From: Tranzscheliella williamsii
Taxonomy: Eukaryota; Basidiomycota; Ustilaginomycetes; Ustilaginales; Ustilaginaceae
Assembly (NCBI GenBank): GCA_023212725.1
Contig: JALBYF010000018.1
Location: 186,001-250,000 of the forward strand
Reading direction: 5' to 3'
Length of the DNA stretch: 64,000 nt
Shown piece after piece: positions 20,285 through 30,500 of the stretch. The first letter of the stretch is position 1, and every line of letters begins with the position of its first letter. A program made the position numbers and the translations under genes. Under the pieces are notes generated by a model. It saw nothing but the letters and a program-made list of their open reading frames with translations. It was not told where the DNA came from and searched no databases.

Positions 20285-21588
20285 TTAGAGCATTCGACTG
20301 GGGAGGGATCGCTTCTTGCGGGCACCACCAGCACCACCGCTACCACCAGTGGAAGTACCAGAGCCTCCAGAGCCTCCAGTACGGCCGGTAGCACCGCTAC
20401 CACCGGTACGAGCAGAAGTACCAGAGCCGTCATCACGGTCAGCACTGTCATCATCCTTAGCACTACCATCACCGTCATCACGGTCAGCACCACGGGTACG
20501 GCCAGTGGAAGTACCAGAGCCACCAGAGCCAGAGCCACCAGAGCCAGAGCCACCAGAGCCAGAGCCAGAGCCACCAGAGCCAGAGCCAGAGCCAGAGCCA
20601 CCAGCGCCAGAGCCACCAGCGCCACCAGCACCAGTGGGATCAGTGGTACCATCATGAGTGTGATCGGTAGCGCCATAGGTAGACGCAGCATCACCCCGGC
20701 CGTTGCCATAAGGCTTCATTTCGTCAGGGTTTCCGCCATTTTTTCGGCTGTTGTAGATGTCGCCAACTTTGAAGCTGTTTTCTCCGTTGCTAGCTTCATT
20801 TTCCAAGGCGGCGGTAACATATTCGAAGGTCATAGCAGCCCTCTGCGGGTCAGAGACGAGGAACTTGATGTAGCTGCGGAGCTCCTTGAGATCTTGATCC
20901 TGGGTAACGCCCACGCTCCCGGCGACTTTTTCGAGGAGTGCCCGATCGTTGATAAACTGGCTGCAGACGTTGATGAAGTTGATAATTGGCGTGGGGACAG
21001 TCGCATAGCTTCCTCCTCCACTCTGGCCGTTTGCGGCTGCCTCCAAATCCGGCACATAAACTTTAAAGACTTCGAGCTGCTCCTCCGGGGTAAGCGCTTT
21101 GCAGTCGCGAAGGGAGACATTCGGCTCCTGCAGCCGGCAGGTGCCGTTCGTGTCGCATTGTTCGCCGCTCTTGCAAAAGCCGGTGAGAGAGATCTCCTTC
21201 ACCATATTTTCCACCCAGATCTTGAGGTGTGCGACCTGTTCCGAATCCATTTGCTTGCAGTTGGGGTCGTCATCCTGGAGCATGCATAAGCCTTGATTGC
21301 AGCCCTGGGATCCCTGCGTACACTGCCCAACCTTTTGCAACTTTTGCTCATACTTCTTGGCGTAATCGGCCAAAGACCGGCCAGAGTTAGCAGCGTCGCC
21401 GGTGTCTGTCTTTCCATCTAGATGGCGGGTACGAAGCGGGGCGAGTAGCTTGTCAGTCGATCAGATAGCCGTTATCGCTGCAGAACAGAGCGAAATAGCT
21501 TACCCTCGTAGCACTGCACCTGAGGGAGCACGGCGGCGGTGCCGATCAGGATGGCGGACAGGATAAAGGTGGCAGAAATTCGGACCAT
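20285..21588 (-). CDS. Secreted cysteine protein with Gly/Ser and Asp/Arg repeat tail
   Basis: Exons 21588-21504 and 21417-20285 give 405 residues. A clear signal peptide (MVRISATFILSAILIGTAAV) precedes a globular region of about 230 residues. Eight or more Cys occur in CTQGSQGCNQGLC, NCKQM, FCKSGEQCDTNGTC, RDCKAL and VCSQF, and the sequence includes EEQLEVFKVYVPDL and RAAMTFEYVTAAL. Then follows a low-complexity tail of GSG units, two Asp/Arg-rich blocks (RGADRDDGDG, DSADRDDG) and more GGSG, ending RKKRSLPSRML, which holds a dibasic Kex2-like site. TATAAG lies about 100 bp upstream of the start. I do not recognise the family. Smut genomes encode many secreted proteins of this style, including candidate effectors and cell-wall proteins; either is possible. 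No GPI signal is seen. Confidence 0.8.
20511..20630. repeat. Imperfect GC-rich tandem repeat coding for Gly/Ser units
   Basis: Plus-strand units CCAGAGCCA and CCACCAGAGCCAGAG repeat with 6- to 15-bp periodicity. On the coding (minus) strand they give the GSG-type tail of the secreted protein. Such tracts are prone to length change by slippage. Confidence 0.8.
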
Positions 21589-22575
21589 GATGGAAGCTCG
21601 GTTGTGCAGCAAGGTGATGGTTGGCTACAGGGTTGTTCGTGTCTGGAGATGGAGGGAGACGACAGGGTGCGCACAGGGCCGGGTACTTATACGCTTGTGC
21701 TCTCCTGAGCGGTGCTACTTGGTGCTGTGCGTCTGATGAGGGGTCAGGCTTCATCTGGCGGGGACGGTGGAGCGCTGCTCCACTCCAACACCCTATGCCC
21801 CTGTGCACAGTCGACGTGTGCCGACGGTGCAGAGCTCTTGCGCGCGCGGCGTGCCGGATATGAAAGTGGGAAAGACTGTAGCTTTACATTACTGTTAGGA
21901 GGAATACCGCCAATCTTGCGGTTCATTTGCACGCCGTCAGCGTCTGAGGCTTCAGTGCTGGCATTGCATTAGCTGGCAACTTCATCAACCGCGGTAGTGG
22001 TGGCTTGGATGCGCGATGGTGGGAGGCCAAGATAAATAAGCAATAGCTCGCCGAAGGTGCGCGGGGTTGCACTTAAGACGCCGACACAGGCCTGCGCAAC
22101 GCAACTCCGTACAGTCAGTCTAGCCACAGGGACGTATCAGTGTATGGACTGATGGTGACAGTGGGCTGGTTGTTCGGCAGCACGACTTGTGCAATGCATC
22201 CGGCCGCAGAAACCGGTCTGGGATTGCGAAACGAGGATGATGATGTGAAATGAACCCGCGGATGGCTGCACGTCCTTGCTCCCACCCAGCCGCAAGCCCG
22301 TCGTCTTCAGCGGACACACTCGGTGGGGCGCTCAGATCGACAGCCAATTCGCCTATGAGGAAAACGCGACGCCGTGGGACGAGATCCACATGCACGTCAA
22401 TGCATGCCGAAACTACACCGAAGAGGGTGCACACTGCCGTCAATGTGCTTCAGTGTACGTATCGTGTCTGGACTCGGCATCGCGCTTCGACCACACTCGC
22501 TTGGTCGCCTACGTAGCACAGTCGTTAGATCCATGTGGACATCATGGGCGCAAAGCGCAGGTACTGCTTCCCATT
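21589..22575. promoter_or_regulatory. Promoter of secreted-protein gene plus unassigned sequence
   Basis: 987 bp. The first 120 bp contain a TATAAG on the minus strand suited to the secreted-protein gene. The remainder, to the 3' end of EMC2, shows only weak open frames without an ATG in good context, such as one at 22276-22638 that overlaps EMC2 antisense. No gene is supported. Confidence 0.35.
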
Positions 22576-23792
22576 TCAAGCAGCCAGGACGCAACGGACG
22601 ACATCGCGGAGCGTCTTTCCCGCTTCGCCGAGTTTTGATGGCGTGTAAATCTTGTCCAGCAACAGCGACGTAGCCAGCGCGTCGATCTTCTTCACCTTGT
22701 TGAGGTCGAGGTCCTCTGCCCCTGACCCTTCCGGTGACCGCAGGAGAGAGGTGTTGGCCATGAGCGCCGATGTGGCCTATTGAATTCGAATAAAAGAGGG
22801 GAACATTCATCAGTATGCCGTCGCCGAGCGCCACCGAGCCAACGGCGAAGACTTACAACCTTGGTGCCCCAAACGGCTCGTACCCACGGTCCGGTACCTT
22901 TCTGCTCTGCGGCTGCTCCCAGGTCGCTCTGGCACAACTCGAGCACGCGCAGATACGCCTTGTATGCCTTGCCGACCTCTCCGGCTGTGTATAGAGTTTC
23001 TGCATACTTGAGGTGGAGAAAGCTATTCTGAGGCACCTGGAGCAGCACCTCTTCCAGTGCAAAGGCAGATTGTTGGTATCTATGATGTGTTCCAGACGCA
23101 GTGTCTGTCAGCCTGAATCGAAAGCGACGCATGCGCAAGTGTGTGTCAATCTGCACTTACAAGCCTTCTTCGGCATAGATTTCTGCGAGTTCTTGCCAAG
23201 CTTCGGGGTCAGCATAGAAGACGTCTAGGTGGACATTCAGCGCCTCTATGGCCTTCGAGGCTCCGCCTCTCGGATGCGAGCTGTCGAGCGACTTGATTGC
23301 TGCGATCCTCCTCCTGGACAGGATGATGCTGGTGCTGTCCTGTTCCAGTTCCTCGTCGTAGAGGTCGAGCGCTCTGCTAAACTCGCCCTTTCCTTCGAGG
23401 AGCATACCCTGCAGACAAGTCACACGCTGCGATGTGGGAAAGCGGGACTGTACTCTGGCAATGCAAAGCTCAGCCAGATCCCATCGGGCTAGCTCGATGG
23501 CAGCCATGCCTACTTGTTCCAGGATGGCCCAAAGCTCTTCATCCGGAAGGGAGCTGAGGCCACCCTGCGTAATGACGGTTTCGCCATACTGCACCACCTC
23601 TTGGGGGGCTCTGATAGGTCGCCTACATGCTCGAAAGGAGTTGGTACAGGAGGAGGGTCAACAAATCATGTAGCCGGCCCGGTAGTAGGAGGGGGTGGAG
23701 CCTGCTTACCTCCTATGTTCAGCTAGCCATTGCGCGGCGGCCTTAGCGTCCGTGCCTGGGTTACCCTGTACTTCGAAGTGTGCAATGGTCAT
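22576..23792 (-). CDS. EMC2: ER membrane complex subunit 2 (TPR protein)
   Basis: Four exons, 23792-23710, 23622-23161, 23079-22857 and 22776-22576, give 322 residues with matching phases. EMC2 is the cytosolic TPR scaffold of the ER membrane complex, which inserts tail-anchored and multispanning proteins. Visible signs: QYGETVITQGG near residue 40, ELWAILEQVGMAAIELARWDLAELCI, then repeats such as RVTCLQGMLLEGKGEFSRALDLYDEEL, PEAWQELAEIYAEEGLYQQSAFALEEVLL and NSFLHLKYAETLYTAGEVGKAYKAYLRVLEL, the typical EMC2 order. The C-terminal KIYTPSKLGEAGKTLRDVV part is less conserved. The family call rests on the repeat order and length, which match about 300-residue fungal EMC2 proteins. Confidence 0.88.
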
Positions 23793-24081
23793 CTTTCTGC
23801 TCGCTGCGAAGTAATGAGCTGTTGTGAAGATGTCTGTAGGGTCAGGAGAGGTTTACTTGGAAGCATGATGTCGAGTTGGTGATCCGAGCGCTCCTCACAG
23901 CTCCTTCCTGCTTTCGCTTCTTCGAGATGTTAAATCTACAGGATGGAGTGCGGATCCGAGAAAATGTGCACTTCGCTGCTACTACTTGCAACTCATAGTT
24001 GTCGAGCGGTAATTCATTGCACCAGACTGCCTTGCCCACGGCTCTCGACGCTCCATCCATCTCCAACAAGACATATACAAG

Positions 24082-24758
24082 ATGGTGAGTTTGGCTTAAA
24101 GCAGTCTTGGATAGATGCAGCTGTACTGACCAGCCGTCTTGTGCCAACAGGGAGCCGGACCTCGATATCCCTACCCGAAGGAAGTTTGGTCGCCAGCAGG
24201 TAAGCAGTGAACTTGCCTCTTGCTCGCAGTGTTGCTGGTCGTACGAGCCTCTTCTGATACACCTGCCTCACACTCCTTAACGGCTGCTCTTTAGGTGGCT
24301 GGTGGACGCGGTAAGTGTTGTGCTAGAATGCACGGTCAGCCGCACACCTATGAGGCGAAAGAGGTCAGTTGCTGACCCGTGCTCCTTCCAATCTGCCCTT
24401 ACAGTCCCTCCAACTGGGCCACCAACACCGCTGTATGCGCCGTCGGGATCGCTCTCGCTACTTACGGTGTGTGGACTTACAGCGCCGACCGAGAGGTAAG
24501 TTGTTGGCGAGCCAAGAGACACCGGCCCGGCTACGTTCATCGCTGCTGACTGCCGCGCTCTTTCCTTGCACTGCGAACAGTGGAGACACAACCCACCGAC
24601 TAAGCCCATCCCTTCGATGAACGTGAGTATCTTACCAATGGACTATTGGCGTTGCCGCGCGTAAGGTTCGCCTGTATTGACCCAATCGCGCCTTGTTTTC
24701 ATTATCTCAGTGGGCAAGACAGTTCAAGGAGGGAGAAATGAAGGTCAAGGAGCCTTGA
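24082..24758 (+). CDS. 82-residue single-span protein in six small exons, possible complex I accessory subunit
   Basis: Reconstructed exons: 24082-24084 (ATG only), 24151-24199, 24295-24310 (16 nt), 24405-24495, 24581-24622 and 24711-24758. All introns have GT-AG ends and the frame stays open to TGA. The protein begins MGAGPRYPYPKEVWSPAGGW, continues through WTRPSNWATNTAV, has one hydrophobic span (CAIGIALATYGVW) and a basic tail (WRHNPPTKPIPSMN, WARQFKEGEMKVKEP). The PYPKxVWSPAGGWW...NWxxNT pattern resembles small inner-membrane accessory subunits of fungal complex I, but I cannot name the subunit. No track-length frame covers it, so it would be missed by an ORF scan. Splice model is consistent; function is a guess. 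Confidence 0.72.
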
Positions 24759-25028
24759 GGCTGCGTTCTACACAATCTCGTCTCGCTTTGCGTCTGTAGC
24801 ATCAATAACAGCCCCGAGACACGCCTTCTTCCGCGTGACGCTCTGCAGTTCGACTGCGTCAGTCAAGCTAAGCACTTTGGCGGGCACAGAGTCGGATCGA
24901 TGAGATTCTGGACAGACATGGGAATCATGCTGACAGTGCATGTAGAATGTGGAAGGCAGTTGGCTACTTTTGCACGCGGGTATTGTTGTTAACATTGAGG
25001 ATATCCAGGGGTGGGCGGAATGAGCAGT

Positions 25029-25859
25029 CTACTTGGTGCCTGCGATCTCCTTGACAGTGTCGACGAAAGCCTCTGGCTGATGCGCGAATCTACCCAGGAA
25101 GAGGCCGTCTACGCCTTCGGCGATCTTTTGGAAGAGACCCGGGCCGGCACTGCCGCCGTAGAGGATACGCAAGGACGCATCGGTGCGCCGCTTTGAGTCG
25201 TTGACGTATTCCTTGTTGTATCTCCTGCGGATCGCTTTGGTGACCTTGACCACGTATTCGGCCGAGGCGGGTTGCGACTTGCCGATGGCCCAGACGGGTT
25301 CGTAGGCAAGGACGACCTCTGCATTGCCGCCGATGGCCTCGAGGGCAGGACGGATCTGGCGCCAGCATTCTTCAGTGACCATGTCGATATCGTCGACGGT
25401 GACGTTGTCGATGTCTTTGGGGCGCGATACCTCCCCGATGCAGATGAGCGGGATCATCTGATGGTTCGAAATCGCGGCTGCCTTGTTGGCAACGTCCTCG
25501 TCGGTCTCGCCAAAGTAGCGCCTGCGCTCAGCGTGACCTATCTCGACAAAGCGGACACCGACCTGCGAAAGCACCTTGGGCGAGACTTCACCGGTAAAGG
25601 CACCAAAATCTTGAGAATGAACATCCTGCGCACCGAGCAGCAAGGCCGACTTGGCCTCGTCGATCTGGCGCTTGGCCGACATGAGCGTGACAAAATCAGG
25701 AATAACAAAAATGTCGGTCGGCTTGGCTAGCTTCGACTGAGCCTCAGAAAGCAAGGCGATGGACTGGTCGAGATAGTCTTGCGTCTTTTGCAGGTCGAAG
25801 TACATTTTGAACGACACGCCGACGAGCGGGCGCCGCTGGGAGGAAGCGTCGGTCGCCAT
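25029..25859 (-). CDS. Triosephosphate isomerase-family protein, EryH/LerI-like (tetrulose phosphate isomerase candidate)
   Basis: Single exon, 276 residues, a complete TIM barrel. The N-terminal catalytic lysine is in GVSFKMYF rather than the GNWKMN of glycolytic enzymes; the catalytic His is in VEIGHAERRRYFGE; the catalytic Glu is in LAYEPVWAIGKSQPAS; the phosphate loop is ILYGGSAGPGLF. The altered first motif and loop 6 text resemble bacterial TpiA2/EryH and LerI, which isomerise tetrulose phosphates in erythritol and threitol breakdown, more than glycolytic TPI. It faces an RpiB-family gene across a 683-bp shared promoter, the same partner type as in those bacterial pathways. An alternative start at 25973 adds 38 residues that are not conserved-looking. 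Family firm; substrate inferred. Confidence 0.88.
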   Translation of the reverse strand: MATDASSQRRPLVGVSFKMYFDLQKTQDYLDQSIALLSEAQSKLAKPTDIFVIPDFVTLMSAKRQIDEAKSALLLGAQDVHSQDFGAFTGEVSPKVLSQVGVRFVEIGHAERRRYFGETDEDVANKAAAISNHQMIPLICIGEVSRPKDIDNVTVDDIDMVTEECWRQIRPALEAIGGNAEVVLAYEPVWAIGKSQPASAEYVVKVTKAIRRRYNKEYVNDSKRRTDASLRILYGGSAGPGLFQKIAEGVDGLFLGRFAHQPEAFVDTVKEIAGTK

Positions 25860-26542
25860 AATTGCATCCGGTAAATGGCAGCTGTGCAGTTGAGGGGCGG
25901 CGGAGATGGGTAAGGTTGATGACAGAAATGATGCCGCGTCTGTGCCTGCTAATATGGACAAGAGAGCCGCCAAGTCGGAAGGACAATCTCGCCGTCCGCT
26001 CCCCCACAGTGTTGTTCAGTGAGTGTAAATGTGAACATGCGATGGCGATGTAACAGTGTACTGTATGTGAACGGTAACTAGATGTGACTGAACAGGAAGG
26101 ATTTCCACGTCGAAACGCTTAGAAGCTTGGTCGGATTTATTACTGTAGCAAGTCGCCGTTAGGCCATCATGCGGCGTATCACGCCAGTTCGCCGAAGGTA
26201 ATTAATCGTGGGTTTGCGGAGGTGATATTCAAACCTGGGGGTTCATGATTCAATTTGCATATCCTGCTCTAGCTTGGTTTCAATCGACTTCAGCAGGCAC
26301 AGATTCCAAGTGCCACGGTCACAGTCATAGTGCGCAGCTAAGCAGCTTCTCCGCCACCCGGTCGCTGATTCTGGAAATGTCAAACTGTGACTGCGCTCGG
26401 ATCAAGTCTGTGGCGACGCACTGCAACCATATATACATCCGTCCACACTAGCACCTTCGCTTTGCCTTCCATCATCCTGGCTCACCACTAACACCGTCAC
26501 GCTCCCACTGTTTCTTCGTGTTCACATCTAACTTTGGCAAAA
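25860..26542. promoter_or_regulatory. Shared promoter of TPI-like and RpiB-like genes
   Basis: 683 bp between two outward-facing start codons, with no gene seen. A TATATA at about 26430 lies about 110 bp before the RpiB-like start. CAGTCATAG-type and ACAGTCA simple motifs occur but no known operator was recognised. Confidence 0.45.
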
Positions 26543-27019
26543 ATGTCTTCACAAAAGCTCAGGATCGCTTTCGGCTGCGACGAGGCAGGCGTGGACTACA
26601 AAAATGCCTTGTTGAAGGATTTCCAGAACGATCCCCGCGTCGAATCGGTGGTCGATGTCGGTGTTGTCTCCAATTCTGATAAGACGGCCTATCCTCATGT
26701 TGCCGTCAACGCAGCTCGGAAGGTCGCCAGCGGTGAAGTGGACCGCGCTCTCCTCATCTGTGGTACCGGTCTTGGTGTTGCTATCGCGGCAAACAAGGTG
26801 AACGGCATTCGAGCTGTCACTGCGCACGACTCTTACTCGGTCGAGCGTGCCATCCTCTCCAACGACGCACAGGTCCTCTGCATGGGTCAGCGAGTCATCG
26901 GCCTCGAGCTCGCCAGGAAGCTCGCCAAGGACTGGCTCGGATACAAGTTCGACCCCAGCTCCGCATCTGCAGAGAAAGTTCAGGCCATCTGCTCCTACGA
27001 GGGTGCTGACAAGAACTAG
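26543..27019 (+). CDS. RpiB/LacAB-family sugar phosphate isomerase, EryI/DerI-like
   Basis: Single exon, 158 residues. RpiB fold landmarks: the first strand [11 protein letters not shown] with the phosphate-binding Asp, a His in [12 protein letters not shown], the catalytic Cys in [44 protein letters not shown], and the terminal helix. Enzymes of this family interconvert ribose-5-P and ribulose-5-P, or tetrose and tetrulose phosphates (EryI in Brucella, DerI in Mycobacterium), or galactose-6-P. Most fungi use the unrelated RpiA for pentose phosphates, so a special sugar is likely. The divergent partner is a TPI-family enzyme. A TTG-led extension at 26534 is ignored in favour of the ATG. Confidence 0.9.
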   Translation: MSSQKLRIAFGCDEAGVDYKNALLKDFQNDPRVESVVDVGVVSNSDKTAYPHVAVNAARKVASGEVDRALLICGTGLGVAIAANKVNGIRAVTAHDSYSVERAILSNDAQVLCMGQRVIGLELARKLAKDWLGYKFDPSSASAEKVQAICSYEGADKN

Positions 27020-27505
27020 CCCAGCCAGTCGTCCTCCACTCTGTTTGAAGCACTGTCGATCCTGTTCTCATCGTTCTCTATACATCTGCTCGAGCGGTTG
27101 CACGCACAGCCGATCCTGACATCCTGCGCGGTCCTTCGCTTCACCGCTAAACTCACACCCTTAACACATTGCTTGTAGCCTTTAACCCTTAGACTTCCTA
27201 TCAGACCGTTTCCTGTGCCAGCAAAAATGCAAGTGACGCTTGTGCGGTGGCTAGGCTACGCTTCTAAAACATCACGACAGGAATGGATGGGTGACGATAA
27301 TCTAACACCGCTGGGCATCACGTGAGGGCCCCGCTCACACTCCCACTCCACAAAGCATGCAAAAGTCGAGAATGTGAATTTTGGTTCGCCGTTGGGCGGG
27401 AATTTTTTAGGTTGAATGAGAAGACGTGTATGTCAAGGCCATCTTCACCCAAGCTACAACCACCTGGCATCACCGTCCTGCGCAGCGGTTCCTCCCTTCT
27501 CAGAC
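27020..27505. promoter_or_regulatory. Intergenic, upstream of the Syo1-like gene
   Basis: 486 bp containing 3' sequence of the RpiB-like gene and the promoter of the next. An in-frame ATG at 27416 would extend the Syo1-like protein by 30 residues but lacks family resemblance. Confidence 0.35.
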
Positions 27506-30500
27506 ATGCCTCGATCTGGCTTCGACCCACAGCGCCATCAGCGCAAGGCGCATAGGCATAACCCGCTCGGAGCTGGCACCTCCCGCTCCAAGAGTGCTAC
27601 TTCTTCCACGTCGCTATCCAAATCCGCCTCGTTGCATGCCTCACAGCAAAAGCCAGAAACAGCCACGGCTTCCACTCCCAGCGATGATATCGTACCTCTT
27701 CTTGCCAACCTGCCAGCTCCCTCTGCTCCCGCTGGAGACGCCATTAACCTTGCCGATAAAGTATGGTCGCTTGCCTCCGTCTCCATGCTGCTGACCGTCA
27801 GCTCCACCCAGTCTGCGGTAGAAGTCAAGCAGAACCGGAAGACCCTTCTCGCTCATGACCTTGTCGGTAGGCTCGTCCTCGCTCTGCAAACGCACGCCGA
27901 GATCGATGTCAGGAGAGAAGCAAGCGGCGCTCTCCGTAACCTCTGCGTTGATGCTGGTATTGACGTCCGCAACGAGGTCGTCAACAAAGGAGGCGTTGAC
28001 GCTTGCCTTTCTGCCATGAGGTGGGCCTCCAACGCCCTCGGATTCGACAGCGTTTCGTCCCCGACTGACCCTTCGGTGTCTTTCGTGGACCAGACACCCA
28101 CAGCTGAGCAGGATCTCGATGCCAAGCGCGCTCTTCTGGCTAAGCCACTCGACAAGATGAACAAGAAGGAGAAGCGCAACGCCACCAAACTCGCCACGCT
28201 TCTCGACAGGACACTGGAAGAAATCGTAGGCACTCCTCTCTCTGCAGAAGATGAGCGCAAGCTTTCTCACTCTACTTTCGACTCCGCTACCGGAGCTTCA
28301 GGGTCGCAAGCGATGTCCAATGGCGCTCCAAGAGTGGAACCCTTCCTCTCGTTGGATTCTAACACACGCAAAGGTCTGCTTGAGATGTCAGAAAACCTGG
28401 CGACCGTAGTCTGGTGCCTATGTGAGTCCGGTGACAAAGCTTTTGCAAAACTGGTCAGCTGGAAGTGGCTGGACGCAGACATGGTAGGCCTCCCAGCGGC
28501 CCAGAACGAGGTGCACGGCGAAGCGCTTGCTTCATGGCTGTGTTCTTCCGTTTCGCTTGGCTCGAGAGCAGCGGCCGTACTCTCTACGGTAGCTGCAAAT
28601 CGGTCACGACCAACGCCTTCGTCATCCGCCCACGACACCATTGCCGTGCTCTCCAACGACGAGCTTTCACTTCTCCTCGACCTCGCTCTCGCGTCCGGTA
28701 ACGCGCTGTGTGGTCTTACCGACGGCGGCGAGACAAATTTCGTAGACGGTTTCCTGTCTCGTCGCAGCCCAAAACCGGCCAAGAAGGGAGGCAAGCCAGA
28801 TGCTTCTGTCGCACCAACGCCCCTCGCACACTCACTGGAACAGCAGCCTCCAGGTGCAACACAACGCTTGAAGAACCTACAGCATGCGGTAGCCCTGCTG
28901 CAGGCTTGCGTCGAGACCGACCAAACTAGCATTGACAAAGTGAAGCGTTTCGTCCTCTCGCAAACCACAATGCTGGGGGTCCTTTGCTCTGGTGTTCTGC
29001 GAAACGTAGCTGCTGCGGTTGACGCCCGCATTGCGCGCTCAGGGCCCGGCAAATCGCGCAAGGCTAAGGACGTTGTTACGTCCTCGCACGTCTTCCTTGC
29101 CTCTCCTCTCAAGAAGGACGAAGGCATTTCGCTGAAGAAGTACGAAGAAACCGTCGTCCTGCCTACGTTGACGCGGCTGCTCTCTTCCGTCCAGATCTCC
29201 AAGCTCGCCCATGAGCTTGCTGGCCAGGGCGACGTCGCGGAAGCTGCCTCGCTCGAGCTGGCCAAGGATGATGACGAGGCTACGCTGCGTGCCAAGATGC
29301 AGACCAAGGCGGAGGAGAAGGCGCAGACACTTATGCTTGCGCTCGAAATCCTAGCCGAGATGGCTGCCAGTCTGGACAGTCGCAAGGGCGATTTGCAGGA
29401 CGGCGACGAGTGGCTCGAGGATCTGGACGCCGAAGGTGCTGCGGTGGAAGACGACGCCGATATAGACATGGAGACCTTCTCAGAGGAGGGCGACGACACC
29501 AAGGCGGAAGATCTCGCAGGCGGGGACGAGGACGATGCAGAGATGGGCGAGACACAGGATACGTTTGCGGAGGCGGTTAAGCGGAACGGCAGCGTGCCGT
29601 TTGAGGGCTATGCCCCTACGCTCTCGCAAGTGCTGCTCGGAGCGGGACAGGCAGAATCCGATTCGCTTGCCTTGTGCCTTCTGACGCTATCTCGGCCATT
29701 TGAAGCCAGTTTCCCGTCGCTTTCCGGTGGCGCGGCGGGGTCAGGCATCCCGGCCGCGGCGCTTCTGCGGGGTCTCCACTCGCGCTCGCTGTCGGTGCTC
29801 AATAATGTCCTGCTACGCCTTTCGTCCTTTGCGCCTCCGCCGCCGTCGCAGCCCGCGACCGAGCCGAAGGAGCAGCGCAAAATTGCAGCGTTTCGCAGCT
29901 GGGCGTCCGGCCCAGCGCGCCGGCCTCTGGCGGTGCTCTTCCAGTCGCTGTTTGAGATCGCCAAGGGATGCGCCAGCGTTCCGGCTGTGACGGCGGGGAC
30001 GGATGCGGTTCAGGACGGTGCCGGGTCTGGGTCGGCGGGTGCGCTGCCCTCGGCGGGACACGCAGGCGCGCTCAGCGGGGGCACCGAGGCGGCGGATGGG
30101 ATGCAGATGGTCGAGACGTGCATCGGCACCATGTGGTCCATTTCGCGCTGTGTCGAGGGGGATGTGGCGGTGGCGTGGCGCGAGACGGGTGCGGTCTCGG
30201 TGACGGAGCCCGGGGCGGTCGAGGGCGAGGTGGTCCAGGCGCTCATGGCCGGATACACGTCCGCGACCGCCGACGGGATGCGCGTCAAGTGCCTCGGCCT
30301 GCTCGCCGTACTGGGGCGCTGCCCCACCGTCCACCTAGACCTGAGCCGCACCGTCGGCGCCTTCCTGCTCGAGCGCCTCGAAGCCATCCCCGAGGGCTCC
30401 GCCGCCGCTGCCGCCCGCGGCCCAACCTCGCCCGAGTCCATGGTCGCCGCCATCAACGGCCTGATCGACATGTACGCCGACGAAACCAGCGCACACGACC

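Noticed and set aside
20654..21289. 211-codon frame opposite the secreted-protein gene
   Set aside because: Hydrophobic complement of a Cys-rich gene; no family resemblance and no independent start signals.
22276..22638. 120-codon open frame upstream of and antisense to the EMC2 3' end
   Set aside because: No ATG at its start, overlaps the EMC2 last exon and shows no family motif; a small Cys protein cannot be fully excluded.
28267..29502. 411-codon antisense frame opposite the Syo1-like gene
   Set aside because: Serine-rich complement of an ARM-repeat gene; no start context or family match.
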